A DNA stretch of 64,000 bases from Cellulosimicrobium funkei (GTDB lineage: Bacteria; Actinomycetota; Actinomycetes; Actinomycetales; Cellulomonadaceae). Every line of letters starts with the position of its first letter. The stretch's first letter is position 1. Position numbers and translations under genes: made by a program. Positions 27,976 through 35,507 of the stretch are shown here, piece after piece. Below the pieces are notes generated by a model that ran no database searches, was not told the DNA's origin, and saw only the letters and a program-made list of their open reading frames with translations. The stretch lies in the NCBI RefSeq assembly GCF_004519295.1, contig NZ_SOZH01000004.1, positions 538,403 through 602,402 on the forward strand. The letters are read 5' to 3'.

Positions 27976-29148
27976 ATGGGGGCAGGAGTCTGCGCACGCT
28001 GCGGATCGCACGATCGTTCGAGAGAGGTGCGGAGCCGAATGGGGCTCTGCATCGCGCTCTGCGCCGCGTGTCAAGGGAGAGAAGTGCGGGAGTCGGGGCC
28101 TCGGCTCCGTGATTACGCCCGGGTTGCGCTCGCCGCAACGGGGATCGTGTTCGCGCTGGGTGTCGGCTCGCTCTTGCCGGGTGGGCCGAGGTCTGACGTG
28201 GACCCGTTGGCGATGGTCGGTTCCGGCGTCGGCGGGTATTTCGCGACGGGGCCGGCCGCGCACGCTGTCCTGTTGGGCATCATCTCGACGGTAGCCATCG
28301 CTGTCGCGTTCTCACTGGAGTCCTCTGCGGCCCGCGGGGACGCGATAGCTGACGAGGCGCGGGCGTCCGAGACTCCGGATCTCGCACTTCAAGCGCGAGC
28401 GTTCCGCCTGGAACGCGTCGCGACGGTGCAGTACGTGGTCACGCTAGGGTTCACCGGCCTTGCGGCGGTGGTCGCGCTCGACACCATGACCGACCGCGAG
28501 GGACCGTGGCAGGTGCTGAGCACGGTCGCCTGGCTCCTCGTGGTGTGGCTGGCGAACGAAGCCGTGCGGCTGGGCTCGGTCATCGAGGTGACGGATCAGG
28601 TGCGGGACCAGCTCCGGGCTGACGACAGGCGTCGCACGCTTCTGCGCCGTCGCGCTGCGCGCTCGTTCCCTCTGCGGAGTGCAGCGTTGGCGGGCCTGGT
28701 CTTCGTGATCACCTGGGTTGTGCTGTGCATCGTCGCTGTCTCGTCGAGCGACGTCCTCGATGTCCCTCCCCTCTCCGTCTGGGGCCGGATCGTGGCGGTA
28801 GGTGTCCTCACCCTCGTAGCGCTCGTGTGGATCGCTGCGATGTGGCAATCGCTACCCGGTGTCGTGGTGCCCGCGTCTCTAGCGATCCTCACGACGGTCT
28901 CGGTGCTGACCGCAGCAGTCGGTTACCTCGCGCGGATCGCTGGCGAGCGGGGGACGGCGGCCTCAGTGTTCGTGATCGCCGTCCTTCTGCTCGTCGGGCT
29001 CCTGGGCGTCGCCGCGTGTGGAGCTTTTGGGCGCGGGTGGATGCGGTCGTTGAGCCGACCTGGCGCGTGGTTGTCCGCGCCGGCGGCGCGTCTCGACGAC
29101 TGGGAGGAGCGCACGCGGACTGCGTCCGTCGCTGTATCGCGCCGATGA
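27976..29148 (+). CDS. Polytopic membrane protein with Cys-rich N-terminus, atypical composition
   Basis: I do not recognise this 390-residue protein. The first 35 residues carry cysteines at 6, 9, 25, 29 and 32 (CARC, then C-x3-C-x2-C), a possible zinc or Fe-S knuckle. About eight hydrophobic helices follow, with a cytoplasmic-looking basic loop (RDQLRADDRRRTLLRRRAARSF) in the middle and a basic tail. GC content and third-position bias are visibly lower than in flanking genes, with codons such as GAT, GCA and TCA that neighbours avoid. This suggests acquired DNA. No strong ribosome-binding site precedes the ATG. It is flanked by sulfate transport and purine synthesis genes with no obvious link. 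Confidence 0.65.
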   Translation: MGAGVCARCGSHDRSREVRSRMGLCIALCAACQGREVRESGPRLRDYARVALAATGIVFALGVGSLLPGGPRSDVDPLAMVGSGVGGYFATGPAAHAVLLGIISTVAIAVAFSLESSAARGDAIADEARASETPDLALQARAFRLERVATVQYVVTLGFTGLAAVVALDTMTDREGPWQVLSTVAWLLVVWLANEAVRLGSVIEVTDQVRDQLRADDRRRTLLRRRAARSFPLRSAALAGLVFVITWVVLCIVAVSSSDVLDVPPLSVWGRIVAVGVLTLVALVWIAAMWQSLPGVVVPASLAILTTVSVLTAAVGYLARIAGERGTAASVFVIAVLLLVGLLGVAACGAFGRGWMRSLSRPGAWLSAPAARLDDWEERTRTASVAVSRR

Positions 29149-29226
29149 CGGCCCCGTCGAGACGTGCGCCGTCCGCATGACCGCGCGCTTCGGTCCCGAC
29201 GCGCACGCTGTGGGACACTGAGGTAC

Positions 29227-30774
29227 GTGGCCCCCCGCGGAGATGGACTTCTCAACCACGACCTCATGCCCGGCGAGAAAGGCCCCCAGGACGCCTGCGG
29301 CGTCTTCGGTGTCTGGGCGCCCGGCGAGGAGGTCGCCAAGCTCGCCTACTTCGGGCTCTACGCGCTGCAGCACCGCGGCCAGGAGTCGGCGGGCATCGCG
29401 ACGAGCAACGGCGAGCAGATCCTCGTCTACAAGGACATGGGCCTCGTCTCCCAGGTCTTCGACGAGACGGCCCTCAACGCCCTGACGGGGCACATCGCCG
29501 TCGGGCACTGCCGGTACTCGACCACGGGCGGCGTGACGTGGGAGAACGCGCAGCCGACGCTCGGCGCCACCGCGTCCGGGACCGTGGCCCTCGGGCACAA
29601 CGGCAACCTCACGAACTCCGCCGAGCTCGTCAACCTCGTCGCCGAGCGCTACGGGAGCCAGCGCCGCGGCGAGCTCGCGCGCGGCAACACGACGGACACC
29701 GCGCTCGTCACCGCGCTCCTCGCGGGCGACGCCGACCACACGCTGGAGGCGACGGCGCTCGAGGTGCTCCCGCGCTTGCGCGGCGCGTTCTCGCTCGTCT
29801 TCATGGACGAGCGCACGCTGTACGCCGCGCGCGACCCGCAGGGCGTGCGCCCGCTCGTGCTCGGCCGCCTCGAGCGCGGCTGGGTCGTCGCGAGCGAGAC
29901 GCCGGCTCTGGACATCGTGGGCGCGTCCTTCGTGCGCGAGGTCGAGCCCGGCGAGCTCATCGCGATCGACGCGGAGGGCCTGCGCTCGCAGCGCTTCGCG
30001 CCCATCGAGCGCGCGGGCTGCGTCTTCGAGTACGTCTACCTGGCCCGCCCGGACACGAGCATCAACGGCCGCTCGGTGCACGCGGCGCGCGTCGAGATGG
30101 GCCGCCAGCTCGCCCGCGAGCACCCCGTCGAGGCGGACCTCGTCATCCCGGTCCCCGAGTCCGGCACCCCCGCCGCGGTGGGCTACGCCGCCGAGTCGGG
30201 CATCCCGTTCGGCCAGGGGCTCACGAAGAACGCCTACGTGGGCCGCACGTTCATCCAGCCGTCGGACACGCTGCGCCAGCTCGGCATCCGGCTCAAGCTC
30301 AACCCGCTGCGCGACGTGATCCGCGGCAAGCGGCTCGTCGTCGTCGACGACTCGATCGTGCGCGGCAACACGCAGCGCGCGCTCGTGCGCATGCTGCGCG
30401 AGGCCGGCGCGGCGGAGGTGCACGTGCGCATCAGCTCGCCCCCCGTGAAGTGGCCGTGCTTCTACGGCATTGACTTCGCGTCGCGCGCCGAGCTCATCGC
30501 GAACGGCCTCTCGCCGCACGAGATCGGTCAGTCGCTCGGTGCCGACAGCCTCGGCTACATCTCGACCGAGGGCATGATCTCGGCGACCGAGCAGCCGTCG
30601 TCCCAGCTCTGCACGGCGTGCTTCACGGGCAAGTACCCCATCGAGCTGCCGCCGGACGACCAGCTCGGCAAGCACCTCCTCGAGCAGGCCGAGCTCCCGC
30701 TCGGGGCGCCCGAGGACGGGCTGCGCAGCCTCTCGGTGACCGCCGGCGGCGCCGGCGCCCTCCAGCACCCCTGA
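29227..30774 (+). CDS. purF: Amidophosphoribosyltransferase
   Basis: This 515-residue enzyme commits PRPP to purine synthesis by making phosphoribosylamine with glutamine-derived ammonia. A propeptide precedes the nucleophile Cys in GPQDACGVFGVW, followed by GLYALQHRGQESAG. The phosphoribosyltransferase signature reads LVVVDDSIVRGNT. GTG 29227 follows GAGGT, and the resulting N-terminus (MAPRGDGLLNHDLMPGEK) matches relatives as I remember them. An upstream in-frame start at 29164 is rejected. purM follows 57 bp downstream. Confidence 0.97.
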   Translation: MAPRGDGLLNHDLMPGEKGPQDACGVFGVWAPGEEVAKLAYFGLYALQHRGQESAGIATSNGEQILVYKDMGLVSQVFDETALNALTGHIAVGHCRYSTTGGVTWENAQPTLGATASGTVALGHNGNLTNSAELVNLVAERYGSQRRGELARGNTTDTALVTALLAGDADHTLEATALEVLPRLRGAFSLVFMDERTLYAARDPQGVRPLVLGRLERGWVVASETPALDIVGASFVREVEPGELIAIDAEGLRSQRFAPIERAGCVFEYVYLARPDTSINGRSVHAARVEMGRQLAREHPVEADLVIPVPESGTPAAVGYAAESGIPFGQGLTKNAYVGRTFIQPSDTLRQLGIRLKLNPLRDVIRGKRLVVVDDSIVRGNTQRALVRMLREAGAAEVHVRISSPPVKWPCFYGIDFASRAELIANGLSPHEIGQSLGADSLGYISTEGMISATEQPSSQLCTACFTGKYPIELPPDDQLGKHLLEQAELPLGAPEDGLRSLSVTAGGAGALQHP

Positions 30775-30831
30775 CCCGCACCCTCCGCACCACCGGCGCG
30801 CGCGCCGCGAGACACCTTTGGAGCCGACACC

Positions 30832-31965
30832 ATGACTGCCGACTCGCCCCGCACGGGCCTCACCTACGCCGCCGCGGGGGTCGACACCGAGGCCGGTGAC
30901 AAGGCCGTCGAGCTCATGAAGGACGCCGTGCGACGCACCCACGGGCCGCAGGTCCTCGGTGGCGTCGGCGGGTTCGCCGGGCTCTACGACTTCTCCGAGG
31001 TCGCGACGTACCGCCGTCCGCTGCTCGCGACGTCGACCGACGGCGTCGGCACCAAGGTCGCGATCGCCCAGGCGCTCGACGTGCACGACACGATCGGCTT
31101 CGACCTCGTCGGCATGGTCGTCGACGACATCGTGGTGGTGGGCGCCAAGCCGCTGTTCATGACCGACTACATCGCGTGCGGCAAGGTCGTGCCCGAGCGC
31201 ATCGCGGGCATCGTGCGGGGCATCGCCGCCGCCTGCGAGGTCGCCGGCACCGCGCTCGTCGGCGGCGAGACGGCCGAGCACCCGGGCCTCCTCGGCGAGG
31301 ACGAGTACGACGTCGCGGGCGCGGCCACGGGCGTCGTCGAGGCGGACGCGCTGCTCGGCCCGGAGCGCGTGCGCGAGGGCGACGTGCTCGTCGCCATGGC
31401 GTCGTCGGGCCTCCACTCGAACGGCTACTCGCTCGTGCGCGCCGTGCTGAAGCACGCGGGCTGGGGCCTCGAGCGGCACGTGGACGAGCTCGGCCGCACC
31501 GTCGGCGAGGAGCTGCTCACCCCCACGCGCGTCTACGCGAGCGACTGTCTCGCCCTGGCCGCCGACGACGCGGCTCAGGTCCACGCGTTCACGCACGTCA
31601 CGGGCGGCGGCCTGGCCGCGAACCTCGCGCGTGTCCTCCCGGCCGGGCTCGTCGGGGTCGTGGACCGGGGGAGCTGGGACGTCCCGCCCGTCTTCCGCCT
31701 CGTGCGCGAGCTGGGCGGGGTGCCGCGCGGCGACCTCGAGAACACCCTCAACCTCGGCGTCGGGATGGTCGCGGTCGTGAGCGCGGACGGCGTCGACGCC
31801 GCCCTGGCGCGGTGCGCCGCGCTCGGCGTGCCCGCGTGGGTGCTCGGCACGGTCGAGGCGTTCGACCCGGACGCGGCCCGTGACCTCGCCGACGGCGACC
31901 TGGTCGCCGGCACCAAGGGCGTCCAGGCGGGCGCGGTGCGGCTCGTCGGGGACTACAGCTCCTGA
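30832..31965 (+). CDS. purM: Phosphoribosylformylglycinamidine cyclo-ligase (AIR synthetase)
   Basis: This 377-residue ATP-dependent enzyme closes the imidazole ring in purine synthesis (FGAM to AIR). It starts with TYAAAGVDTEAGDKAVELMK and shows ATSTDGVGTKVAIA, DLVGMVVDDIVVVGAKPLFM, LVGGETAEHPG, the glycine-rich SSGLHSNGYSLVR, and FTHVTGGGLAANLARVLP. The length is close to the family norm with a modest C-terminal extension. It is co-directional with purF and probably co-transcribed. Confidence 0.97.
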   Translation: MTADSPRTGLTYAAAGVDTEAGDKAVELMKDAVRRTHGPQVLGGVGGFAGLYDFSEVATYRRPLLATSTDGVGTKVAIAQALDVHDTIGFDLVGMVVDDIVVVGAKPLFMTDYIACGKVVPERIAGIVRGIAAACEVAGTALVGGETAEHPGLLGEDEYDVAGAATGVVEADALLGPERVREGDVLVAMASSGLHSNGYSLVRAVLKHAGWGLERHVDELGRTVGEELLTPTRVYASDCLALAADDAAQVHAFTHVTGGGLAANLARVLPAGLVGVVDRGSWDVPPVFRLVRELGGVPRGDLENTLNLGVGMVAVVSADGVDAALARCAALGVPAWVLGTVEAFDPDAARDLADGDLVAGTKGVQAGAVRLVGDYSS

Positions 31966-32090
31966 TCACCGCCCGGTCGGGTCGGCGCGCGGACCGTGGC
32001 GTCGGCCCGGCCAGGGCTGCTTTCCCGCGGGCGTGACGGGTCGATCCGTCAAGGATGTCGCGGTGGGGTGATCCGCCGCGGACGCACGAC

Positions 32091-32128
32091 GACGGCGCCA
32101 CCGCCTGCGGGCAGGCGGCGGCGCCGTC
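32091..32128. terminator. Bidirectional terminator between purM and the DUF3073 gene
   Basis: An 18-bp inverted repeat with one mismatch (32091-32108 and 32111-32128) and a 2-nt loop lies between the two convergent genes. Confidence 0.7.
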
Positions 32129-32179
32129 GAGGTCAGGTGCGTCCGTGCGAGACGGCGGAGGGGGTGTCGCGGACGACCG

Positions 32180-32386
32180 TCAGCGGTCGTCGGACCAGTC
32201 GTTGTAGCGCTGGTCGTAGCGCTCGAGGTCGTCCGGCTCGGCGCCGAAGCGCGAGTCCGTCACGACATCCGTACGGCTGTGACCCGTGAGCTCCTGCTCG
32301 AGCGCACTGTAGTTCGTCTCGGGGCTGTAGTACTTCAGCGCGCGAGCGACCTTGGTCTGCTTTGCCTTCTGACGGCCGCGGCCCAT
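32180..32386 (-). CDS. DUF3073 family protein
   Basis: This 68-residue protein matches the small actinobacterial DUF3073 family: MGRGRQKAKQTKVARALKYY, then SPETNYSALEQELTG and an acidic C-terminus with DDLERYDQRYNDW. It is strongly basic at the start and acidic at the end, and has no known function. The ATG at 32386 is fixed by the conserved MGRGRQKAK opening; a longer frame upstream is not conserved. Confidence 0.9.
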   Translation of the reverse strand: MGRGRQKAKQTKVARALKYYSPETNYSALEQELTGHSRTDVVTDSRFGAEPDDLERYDQRYNDWSDDR

Positions 32387-32795
32387 GGCTCCGACCCCCT
32401 CAACGTAGAAGCGGGGCGGCAACGTACTCAGACGTGCGGCCCCGGGGTGTAGTTTCGTCTGTTCAGGGTCCAACGGTACATGCTCAGGGCCTATTCCATC
32501 CACTCAGAGACCCTGGCCGAGCCGTGGACGTGCCTACCGTCACACAGTCTCCACCGCGCGGCCCCGCCCGGACCGGGTCGGGCGGTGCGGAGGGCCCCTG
32601 CGGACCACCTGCGGCAACGCTCTCGTATGCCGCAGGAGCGCCTATCCGGCCGATCCGACCATAGAGCGCCTAATTCACCCGTCCGTCAAGTCGCCCGAAA
32701 TCCGCATGCTGCGACAATGGAAGGTACTGGCGTCGTGCTGTCGTCGTGATCCGGGGTATCTGCCGGACCAGCGCGTACCAGGAGGAGGTGTCGTG
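32387..32795. promoter_or_regulatory. Divergent promoter region between the DUF3073 gene and bldC
   Basis: This 409-bp gap is clearly richer in A and T than the surroundings in its right half (about 32670-32760). It contains no plausible gene. It must hold promoters for both flanking genes. I see no convincing operator or RNA fold. An AGGAGGAGG ribosome-binding site just before 32796 belongs to bldC. Confidence 0.5.
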
Positions 32796-33008
32796 ATGTC
32801 CATGCACGGGGAGTCCGAAGTTCTGCTCACGCCCGCCGAGGTCGCCAGCCTTTTCCGCGTCGACCCCAAGACCGTCACCCGCTGGGCGAAGGCGGGCAAG
32901 CTGTCGTCGATCCGCACCCTCGGTGGCCACCGGCGCTACCGCGAGTCCGAGGTCCGGGCCCTGCTCGGCGCCGCGAGCGAGCCCGCGGACGGTACCGACA
33001 AGTCCTGA
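32796..33008 (+). CDS. bldC: BldC-type MerR-like DNA-binding protein
   Basis: This 70-residue protein is almost entirely a winged helix-turn-helix: LLTPAEVASLFRVDPKTVTR, then WAKAGKLSSIRTLGGHRRYRESEVRALL. This is the BldC signature. In Streptomyces, BldC represses entry into development and binds DNA as head-to-tail oligomers on direct repeats; the role in a non-sporulating actinobacterium is open. The ATG at 32796 follows AGGAGGAGG at ideal spacing; an ATG two codons later is possible. Confidence 0.94.
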   Translation: MSMHGESEVLLTPAEVASLFRVDPKTVTRWAKAGKLSSIRTLGGHRRYRESEVRALLGAASEPADGTDKS

Positions 33009-33140
33009 CCCGGGGTCGCGCCCGGCCCACGGCCCACGGCACGCCGACGTGGCGGCGCGCACCCGAACGGACGCCGGCACGACGCACGTTCTCGGTCGGC
33101 GCCGGCCTTGCCACCCAGCCCTGCGCGCGTGCGACGCTCC

Positions 33141-33221
33141 CGCACGCCGGATGGCCCGCGTCCCCGAACCCTCCCCGCGTGCCGGACGCCCCGCGCGTCG
33201 CCGAACCCTCCCGCACGCCGG
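33141..33221. repeat. Imperfect 35-36 bp tandem repeat downstream of bldC
   Basis: CGC(A/G)(C/T)GCCGGA begins at 33141, 33176 and 33212, and CCGAACCCTCC recurs within the first two units. About two and a quarter copies are present in the 280-bp gap between bldC and the DUF3618 gene. No coding function is apparent. Confidence 0.6.
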
Positions 33222-33287
33222 AACGCCGCCGACCCCGCGTCCGGTGGAGCACCGGCGCGGGATCGACGGCGTTCGTCGACGGGGTCG

Positions 33288-33596
33288 CTACGAGCGGCGG
33301 CGGAGGATCGCCGCGGCCACCAGCGCGACGCCGACCACGGCGGCGCCCAGCAGCAGCTTGACGTTGCGGGACCGGTCCGGGTCCTCCTCGGGCAGCCCGT
33401 TGCCGGAGAGGAACGCCCCGGTGTCGCTCGCCGCCTGCTTCGCCTGCTGCGCGGCGGCCTTGGCCTGGACGCGCGGGTCGAGCCGCGTCGTGAGCTCGTC
33501 GATCGTCCCCGCGAGCTCCTTGCGGGTGCGCGCGATCTCGTCCTCGAGCTGGGACGGGGAGAGCTGGGGGTCGGGGGTCTCGCCGGTTCCGCTCAC
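33288..33596 (-). CDS. DUF3618 family protein
   Basis: This 102-residue protein starts at a GTG that overlaps the upstream stop (GTGA). The N-terminal helix LSPSQLEDEIARTRKELAGT and IDELTTRLDPRVQAK are the DUF3618 signature, and one C-terminal membrane helix (LLLGAAVVGVALVAAAIL) ends in RRRS. The amphipathic region followed by a tail anchor suggests an envelope-associated protein. It is usually next to a holin-X gene, as here. Confidence 0.88.
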   Translation of the reverse strand: MSGTGETPDPQLSPSQLEDEIARTRKELAGTIDELTTRLDPRVQAKAAAQQAKQAASDTGAFLSGNGLPEEDPDRSRNVKLLLGAAVVGVALVAAAILRRRS

Positions 33597-34015
33597 GGGC
33601 GCAGTCCTTCCTTGATGGTCGCGACGTCTTCCTTGATGCTCTCGACCGCACCGGTCGGCGTCGGCGGCACGCCCCGCTGGAGCTGCTTGACGCCGACGAA
33701 CGCGAGCGTACCGGCGACCAGCACGAGGACGCCGCCGACGATCAGCGCCGCGAGCCACAGCGGCATGGCGGTCGCGAGGCCCTCCATGGCGGAGTGCAGC
33801 AGGAAGCCCAGGCCGTACAGCACGAGCACGCCGCCGACGACGAGCAGGCCGATGCCGATGCCGGCGTGCTTCGCCTTCGTCGTGAGCTCGGCCTTCGCGA
33901 GGGCGATCTCCGAGCGGACGAGGCGGGTCGCCTGCTCGGACAAGCGCTCCACGAGCTGTCCGACCGTCGGCTTCTGCTCCTCGGGCGGGATGCGCCCGTC
34001 GATCCAGTCGCTCAT
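33593..34015 (-). CDS. Actinobacterial holin-X family (phage holin superfamily III) membrane protein
   Basis: This 140-residue protein has an amphipathic N-terminal part (TVGQLVERLSEQATRLVRSEIALAKAEL), two membrane helices (GIGIGLLVVGGVLVLYGLGFLL and PLWLAALIVGGVLVLVAGTLAFV), and a C-terminal QRGVPPTPTGAVESIKEDV. This is the common chromosomal holin-X layout. Despite the name, no phage gene is nearby, so a lysis role is doubtful. It is coupled to the DUF3618 gene by a GTGA overlap. Confidence 0.88.
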   Translation of the reverse strand: MSDWIDGRIPPEEQKPTVGQLVERLSEQATRLVRSEIALAKAELTTKAKHAGIGIGLLVVGGVLVLYGLGFLLHSAMEGLATAMPLWLAALIVGGVLVLVAGTLAFVGVKQLQRGVPPTPTGAVESIKEDVATIKEGLRP

Positions 34016-34152
34016 CTCTCAGCCTTTCCGCAGGTGATCCCCCACCACTCAACCGGCACCGGGGTCAGCGCGCAACTTCCCCGGGGGTGCTCGCGGTGCC
34101 CCGGGGGCGAGGAGGGTCGCGCGAGGGACGCCGCGCCGGCTCGGGACGCAGA

Positions 34153-34184
34153 AGACCCCCGTCCGGAATCCCGGGCGGGGGTCT
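34153..34184 (-). terminator. Terminator downstream of tRNA-Phe
   Basis: AGACCCCCG and CGGGGGTCT flank an inner CCGG pairing around an AAT loop. The hairpin begins six bases past the 3' end of tRNA-Phe (minus strand), as expected for a tRNA terminator. Confidence 0.75.
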
Positions 34185-34189
34185 CTCGG

Positions 34190-34262
34190 TGGCTCCGACC
34201 GGCGTCGATCCGGTGACCTTTCGATTTTCAGTCGAACGCTCTACCAACTGAGCTACAGAGCC
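34190..34262 (-). tRNA. tRNA-Phe (anticodon GAA)
   Basis: The minus strand gives a full cloverleaf of 73 nt without encoded CCA. The acceptor stem is GGCTCTG/CGGAGCC, the D-arm contains AGCTCAGTTGGTAGAGC, the anticodon loop reads CTGAAAA with GAA, and the T-arm has GGATCGACGCC. It is the last of three tRNA genes in a minus-strand cluster. Confidence 0.96.
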
Positions 34263-34270
34263 ATGGGGGA

Positions 34271-34302
34271 AGAGCCCGGCCGGCCGATGCCGACCGGGCT
34301 CT
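34271..34302 (-). terminator. Hairpin between tRNA-Asp and tRNA-Phe
   Basis: AGAGCCCGG and CCGGGCTCT (34271-34279 and 34294-34302) form a perfect stem between the two tRNA genes. It may terminate tRNA-Asp or act as a processing signal. Confidence 0.6.
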
Positions 34303-34312
34303 TCGCCTCACG

Positions 34313-34386
34313 CGACCCTGACGGGACTTGAACCCGCGACCTCCGCCGTGACAGGGCGGCGCGCTAACCAACTGCGCTACAGGGCC
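34313..34386 (-). tRNA. tRNA-Asp (anticodon GTC)
   Basis: A 74-nt cloverleaf on the minus strand has acceptor GGCCCTG/CAGGGTC with discriminator G. The D-arm is GCGCAGTTGGTTAGCGC, the anticodon loop CTGTCAC reads GTC, and the T-arm is CGGGTTCAAGTCCCG. CCA is not encoded. Confidence 0.96.
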
Positions 34387-34549
34387 TTGCTGTTCTTCGC
34401 GAGACACACCTTAGCACCAGCGAACCCGGTGGTTTTCACCAGTGATCCTGGCGGTGTGGTGGCCCGCATTCGAACCGAGAGGATCGTACCGTACCGGTGA
34501 GCCGATCCGTAAATCCGCCGGTGACCACCGGTCCCGACGCGATCTCGCG

Positions 34550-34622
34550 TACCCCCAACGGGATTCGAACCCGTGCTACCGCCGTGAAAGGGCGGGGTCC
34601 TAGGCCGCTAGACGATGGGGGC
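34550..34622 (-). tRNA. tRNA-Glu (anticodon TTC)
   Basis: A 73-nt cloverleaf on the minus strand has acceptor GCCCCCA/TGGGGGT, anticodon loop CTTTCAC reading TTC, and T-arm CGGGTTCGAATCCCG. CCA is not encoded. It is the first tRNA of the Glu-Asp-Phe cluster; the 160-bp gap to tRNA-Asp holds nothing recognisable. Confidence 0.96.
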
Positions 34623-34703
34623 TCAGGAACGTCGGCCAGTGTACAGCGGCACCGCCCGGGGCTCCTCGTCGGATCCGCCGCCCGCGCGGGGGAGGATGGG
34701 CGG

Positions 34704-35057
34704 GTGGTGGAGATGACGCGGGCCGAGTTCGAGGACGCCGTGCGCGACGGGCTGGACCTCGTGCCCGAGGACCTGGCGGCGCAGATGGACAACGTCGTGG
34801 TGCTCGTCGAGGACGACGCGCCCGACGACGACCCTGAGCTGCTCGGGCTCTACGAGGGGGTCCCGCTCACGGAGCGGGACCACATGTGGGCGGCGGGCGC
34901 GCTGCCCGACCGCATCACGATCTTCCGCAACCCGACGCTCGCCATCTGCGAGACGCGCGAGGACGTGGTCGAGGAGGTGGCGGTGACCGTCGTCCACGAG
35001 ATCGCGCACCACTTCGGCATCGACGACGACCGGCTGCACGAGCTCGGCTGGGGCTGA
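34704..35057 (+). CDS. Zincin-like metallopeptidase family protein
   Basis: This 117-residue protein carries the zinc-binding HExxH motif in VTVVHEIAHHFGIDDDRLHELGW near its C-terminus, with the characteristic N-terminal MTRAEFEDAVRDGLDLVPED and MDNVVVLVEDD. This is the short conserved zincin family (PF06262-like) found widely in actinobacteria. Proteolysis is predicted but not well established. GTG 34704 is placed 8-9 bp after GGAGG; an ATG at 34713 is an alternative. Confidence 0.88.
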   Translation: MVEMTRAEFEDAVRDGLDLVPEDLAAQMDNVVVLVEDDAPDDDPELLGLYEGVPLTERDHMWAAGALPDRITIFRNPTLAICETREDVVEEVAVTVVHEIAHHFGIDDDRLHELGWG

Positions 35058-35097
35058 GCCCGGGCGGTCCGGGGTCGCCGATCGCTAGGATCGGCGG

Positions 35098-35415
35098 GTG
35101 ACGACGAGCGCCGCGAGCGACCCCCGGCACGACGGCGCGCACGACCACGAGGCGGTCGCGCGCCTGCTCCACGCGCTCGCCGAGCCGCGCCGCCTCGCGA
35201 TCGTGCACCTGCTCACGGGCTCGGAGCGCCGGGTCGTCGACCTCACGCGTGAGCTCGGGCTGGCCCAGTCGACCGTCTCGGAGCACCTCACCACGCTGCG
35301 CGAGGTCGGGGTCGTCGCGGTGCGGCGGGAGGGCCGGTCGTCCTGGTACCGCCTCGTGCGCCCGGAGGTCGCGCACCTCCTCGCGGACGCGGAGCACGTC
35401 GCCCTCGCCCCCTGA
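35098..35415 (+). CDS. ArsR/SmtB-family metal-responsive repressor
   Basis: This 105-residue winged-helix protein has ALAEPRRLAIVHLL, the recognition helix in LGLAQSTVSEHLTTLREVGV, and the wing VAVRREGRSSWYRL. The His-rich N-terminus (RHDGAHDHE) may contribute to metal binding. It precedes a cation diffusion facilitator gene, with a dyad-rich operator in between. It probably releases DNA when zinc, cadmium or a similar metal accumulates. Confidence 0.92.
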   Translation: MTTSAASDPRHDGAHDHEAVARLLHALAEPRRLAIVHLLTGSERRVVDLTRELGLAQSTVSEHLTTLREVGVVAVRREGRSSWYRLVRPEVAHLLADAEHVALAP

Positions 35416-35458
35416 CCCCTGCTCGTGACGCGTGTCACGGCGCGCCCCGCCTAGAAAA

Positions 35459-35497
35459 CATCGGTGTTCATCGATATCATCGGTACTGACCGATGAA
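35459..35497. promoter_or_regulatory. ArsR-type operator upstream of the metal exporter gene
   Basis: A perfect 8-bp inverted repeat TCATCGGT-ACTG-ACCGATGA lies at 35477-35496, preceded by related half-sites ACATCGGT and TCATCGAT. The block is AT-rich, unlike its surroundings. It lies between the ArsR gene and the exporter and ends 11 bp before the exporter ATG, as expected for an SmtB/ArsR operator. Confidence 0.7.
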
Positions 35498-35507
35498 TGG
35501 AGGATCG

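Noticed and set aside
33593..34015. Prophage lysis gene, because of the holin-family name
   Set aside because: Holin-X proteins are common chromosomal envelope proteins in actinobacteria. It is coupled to a DUF3618 gene and has no phage genes nearby.
34437..34500. A fourth tRNA (GTTCGAATGC on the minus strand looks like a T-loop)
   Set aside because: The T-stem does not pair properly, and no anticodon or acceptor arm can be folded around it.
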